A DNA stretch of 64,000 nucleotides from contig CANLAD010000001.1 in the NCBI GenBank assembly GCA_947488755.1, forward strand, positions 3,047,501 to 3,111,500, given 5' to 3'. Below are positions 63,201 through 64,000 of the stretch, piece by piece. The DNA comes from an uncultured Erythrobacter sp. GTDB taxonomy: Bacteria > Pseudomonadota > Alphaproteobacteria > Sphingomonadales > Sphingomonadaceae. The position numbers and the translations under genes were made by a program. The stretch's first letter is position 1; each line of letters opens with the position of its first letter. Under the pieces are notes generated by a model. The model saw only the letters and a program-made list of their open reading frames with translations, had not been told where the DNA came from and did no database searches.

Positions 63201-63630
63201 GGCCGATCCGTCCGGCAATCGCCTTGCCAGCGCCCGCGTTCTGATCGTCGACAACGACCCCGCCGTATTGCGAGCAACCGCTGCGCTGGTCGAAAGGTGG
63301 GGGCTGCTTCCGCTTTGTGCGACATCTCAGACCGACGCGCTTGCACATGGGCCGCCAAGCATCGTTGCCATGGATTATCGGCTCCATGGCGATGAGCGCG
63401 GGGATGCCGTTTACGAGACGCTGTGCGAGCACTGGGAGACGCGGCCACCCGCAATCCTGCTGACTGCCGAATCGGGCGAGGAGACCGAGCGAGCGGCGCG
63501 TGCGATGGGCGCCCACCTGCTGCTCAAACCACCGTCACCAGCCGCCTTGCGCGCCCTGCTTTCCACCTGTCTCGCTCAGCACAAATCTGAACCGGCGGAT
63601 CAACCAGACGCCGAAGCCGCGATCGGCTGA
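60271..63630 (+). CDS. CrbS-like hybrid sensor kinase with SSS transporter domain
   Basis: A 1119-residue protein. Residues 1 to about 480 are an SSS-symporter-like membrane domain (LIYGLSLAVYCTSWTFFGGV, STSIADFLSARYGKSASVAA). Then come a PAS domain near 610-710, HisKA with phospho-His in FLAAASHDLIQPLNAARLF near 755-772, HATPase_c (LRNLVSNAIRYTEEG, DSGRGIAEGDIGRIFDEF, GLGLGLAIVRRIA) and a receiver domain (VLIVDNDPAVL, acceptor Asp in VAMDYRLHGDE). This is the CrbS layout, which controls acs and acetate switching with CrbR. The 3' end overlaps the convergent LuxR regulator by 31 bases. Confidence 0.93.
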   Translation: MLLGAAIVAATIYLAFLFWLAARRDREGPGRFSRHTGLIYGLSLAVYCTSWTFFGGVGTAANSGLQFLPIYLGPILLFTIGFGLVRRVLAQGKAQHSTSIADFLSARYGKSASVAALVTIIATIGSLPYMALQLRSVGNSLVMLGPSLVAGVALDELVLMVCGAMALFAILFGSRRADGASENAGLVLTIALESVVKLVALLAVAALAIALLLDPAAPPTPEIFTSSQIDARFAVLTLIAGCAALCLPRQFHMTIVAAPDASATPAMRWVFPVYLLVISAVIVPIVIAGLAVLPPGSDPDTIVMALPLATGNEALALLVFIGGFSASAGMIVVASVALSTMITNDLIAPLVFRRALSGTGDRGQIAGRLLAIRRGVIAALMFFAYLFYLAFGALTDLAGLGTLAFAAAAQFAPGLVLGITTRSGNKAGMLGGLSVGFTLWLALLIVPAATDAQPFIAIHADPLVSGVVLSLGANCMAYWIGSAFYRTSLVDAAQAAAFVGASVAGARPGFVTNKRVADIRLLLAQFVGRERADAALASMQRDYRDRDTADEHIIAMAERVISGVIGSSSSRMLVASWVDGDPVPFAEVVAMFDETNRRLSFSAELLQIAIENIDQGVALVDADMHLVAWNSRYQTMFDLPDSLVTVGTPISDLIRFNLRRSRIAEDEIERQVARRLDHMRAGREHRIESEQHDGRIMRIVGSRTPGGGYVTSYTDITADRRAEQALEDKVAERTEQLSEANLALEAATRSKTRFLAAASHDLIQPLNAARLFASALGEEVSDNTQLSRLVGDLDGSIASADRLIRALLDISKLDGSGIEPKLEPVAVDRVFDEIVREFAVQADTKGLKLRRVHTSAWVLSDRALLGSVLRNLVSNAIRYTEEGTVLLGVRRASEGIRISVTDSGRGIAEGDIGRIFDEFQRAGSTDREGLGLGLAIVRRIARLLEVEIRTRSRPGAGSIFEIEMPLLHWEQSRRSQRADPSGNRLASARVLIVDNDPAVLRATAALVERWGLLPLCATSQTDALAHGPPSIVAMDYRLHGDERGDAVYETLCEHWETRPPAILLTAESGEETERAARAMGAHLLLKPPSPAALRALLSTCLAQHKSEPADQPDAEAAIG

Positions 63631-64000
63631 TCGACGTCGAGCTTGGCAGCGACCAGCACGGCCTGCGTTCGGCTGCTGACGCCGAGCTTGCGGAAGATCG
63701 CGGTGATGTGCGCCTTGACCGTCGCTTCGCTGATATCGAGTTCGTAGGCGATCTGCTTGTTGAGCAGACCACGCCGGATCGCGCCGAGGATCCGTCGCTG
63801 TGCGGGCGTCAGGCTCGCCATGCGCGAGAGGTCTTCGTCCTCGGCGTCGGGCAGGTCGGGGAAGGACCGGTCGCCGTCGCGCACGGCGGTCAGCGCTTCG
63901 CGCATGGTGTCGAGGCTGGCGGATTTGGGAATGAAGGCGGCTGCACCCAGCTGGCTCGCGGCGGCATAGACCCGAGCCTCCTCGCTCGCAGAAACGATCG
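63600..64000 (-). CDS. LuxR-type response regulator, CrbR-like (5' part off window)
   Basis: A frame on the minus strand enters at the right edge and ends at 63600. It starts inside a receiver domain (IVSASEEARVYAAASQLGAA, AFIPKSASLDTMREAL; the Lys of FIPKS is the conserved receiver lysine) and ends in a LuxR helix-turn-helix (LTPAQRRILGAIRRGLLNKQ, ISEATVKAHITAIFRKLGV). It is probably the partner of the hybrid kinase with which it is convergent. Its start lies outside the window. Confidence 0.92.
   Translation of the reverse strand, partial: IVSASEEARVYAAASQLGAAAFIPKSASLDTMREALTAVRDGDRSFPDLPDAEDEDLSRMASLTPAQRRILGAIRRGLLNKQIAYELDISEATVKAHITAIFRKLGVSSRTQAVLVAAKLDVDQPIAASASG

Noticed and set aside
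1..64000. CRISPR arrays, prophage modules, toxin-antitoxin pairs or restriction systems
   Set aside because: No regularly spaced repeats, phage structural genes, Cas proteins or defence-family motifs were recognised.

Overview
The window looks like a chromosomal segment of an alphaproteobacterium of the order Sphingomonadales, most likely Erythrobacteraceae. This rests on the high-GC, strongly codon-biased genes and on the gene neighbourhoods (ftsE-ftsX-ydcF-plsC facing tyrA-hisC, metX-metW, hflK-hflC-degP, ku-ligD, a CrbS/CrbR-type acetate module). Assignments are from reading the translated sequence; no database search was run.

Layout. 1-6.3 kb: visibly more AT-rich accessory DNA with a partial zinc-finger ORF, a secreted DUF1800/DUF1501 pair, a winged-helix regulator and a decayed IS3 element. 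6.3-14.1 kb: a carbohydrate island with a fused sucrose-phosphate synthase/phosphatase, three more glycosyltransferases, a sulfotransferase and two paralogous Crp/Fnr regulators. 14.1-18.2 kb: a DUF421 membrane protein and the ku-ligD end-joining operon. 18.4-22.0 kb: a four-gene operon (GT2, acyl-CoA dehydrogenase-like, PIG-L deacetylase, NodS-like methyltransferase). 22.0-25.2 kb: a DUF3489-DUF2924-serine recombinase cassette next to tRNA-Leu(GAG). 25.3-53.3 kb: mostly core genes for cell division, lipid, aromatic, histidine and methionine metabolism, Msr repair, peptidoglycan, membrane proteolysis, Fe-S assembly, heme, a P450, RsmB, an N-carbamoylputrescine amidase-like nitrilase and HPPK. 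53.4-57.2 kb: tRNA-Lys followed by the most surprising segment. 57.2-64 kb: an acetate-uptake and sensing module.

The main discovery is at 53.8-56.25 kb. An O-methyltransferase and an ATP-grasp enzyme, overlapping by 4 bp, closely resemble MysB and MysC of cyanobacterial mycosporine-like amino acid (MAA, UV-sunscreen) biosynthesis. Three bases later comes a 108-codon ORF that resembles only the N-terminal third of MysD, the D-Ala-D-Ala-ligase-like enzyme. It stops exactly where the neighbouring DUF294 nucleotidyltransferase gene begins in the middle of its family domain order, without its cNMP-binding and CBS domains. The simplest reading is one deletion that fused mysD to the middle of a core DUF294 gene and damaged both. 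mysA is not in the window. If MysB and MysC are still active, the expected end product is mycosporine-glycine rather than a shinorine-type imine, provided 4-deoxygadusol precursor comes from elsewhere.

Other points of interest: the GT2/deacetylase/N-methyltransferase operon has the logic of lipochitooligosaccharide (Nod factor) tailoring; the sucrose/sulfotransferase island may make a sulfated sucrose-type glycoside under twin Crp-like regulators; and the recombinase cassette carries a frameshifted DUF2924 gene.
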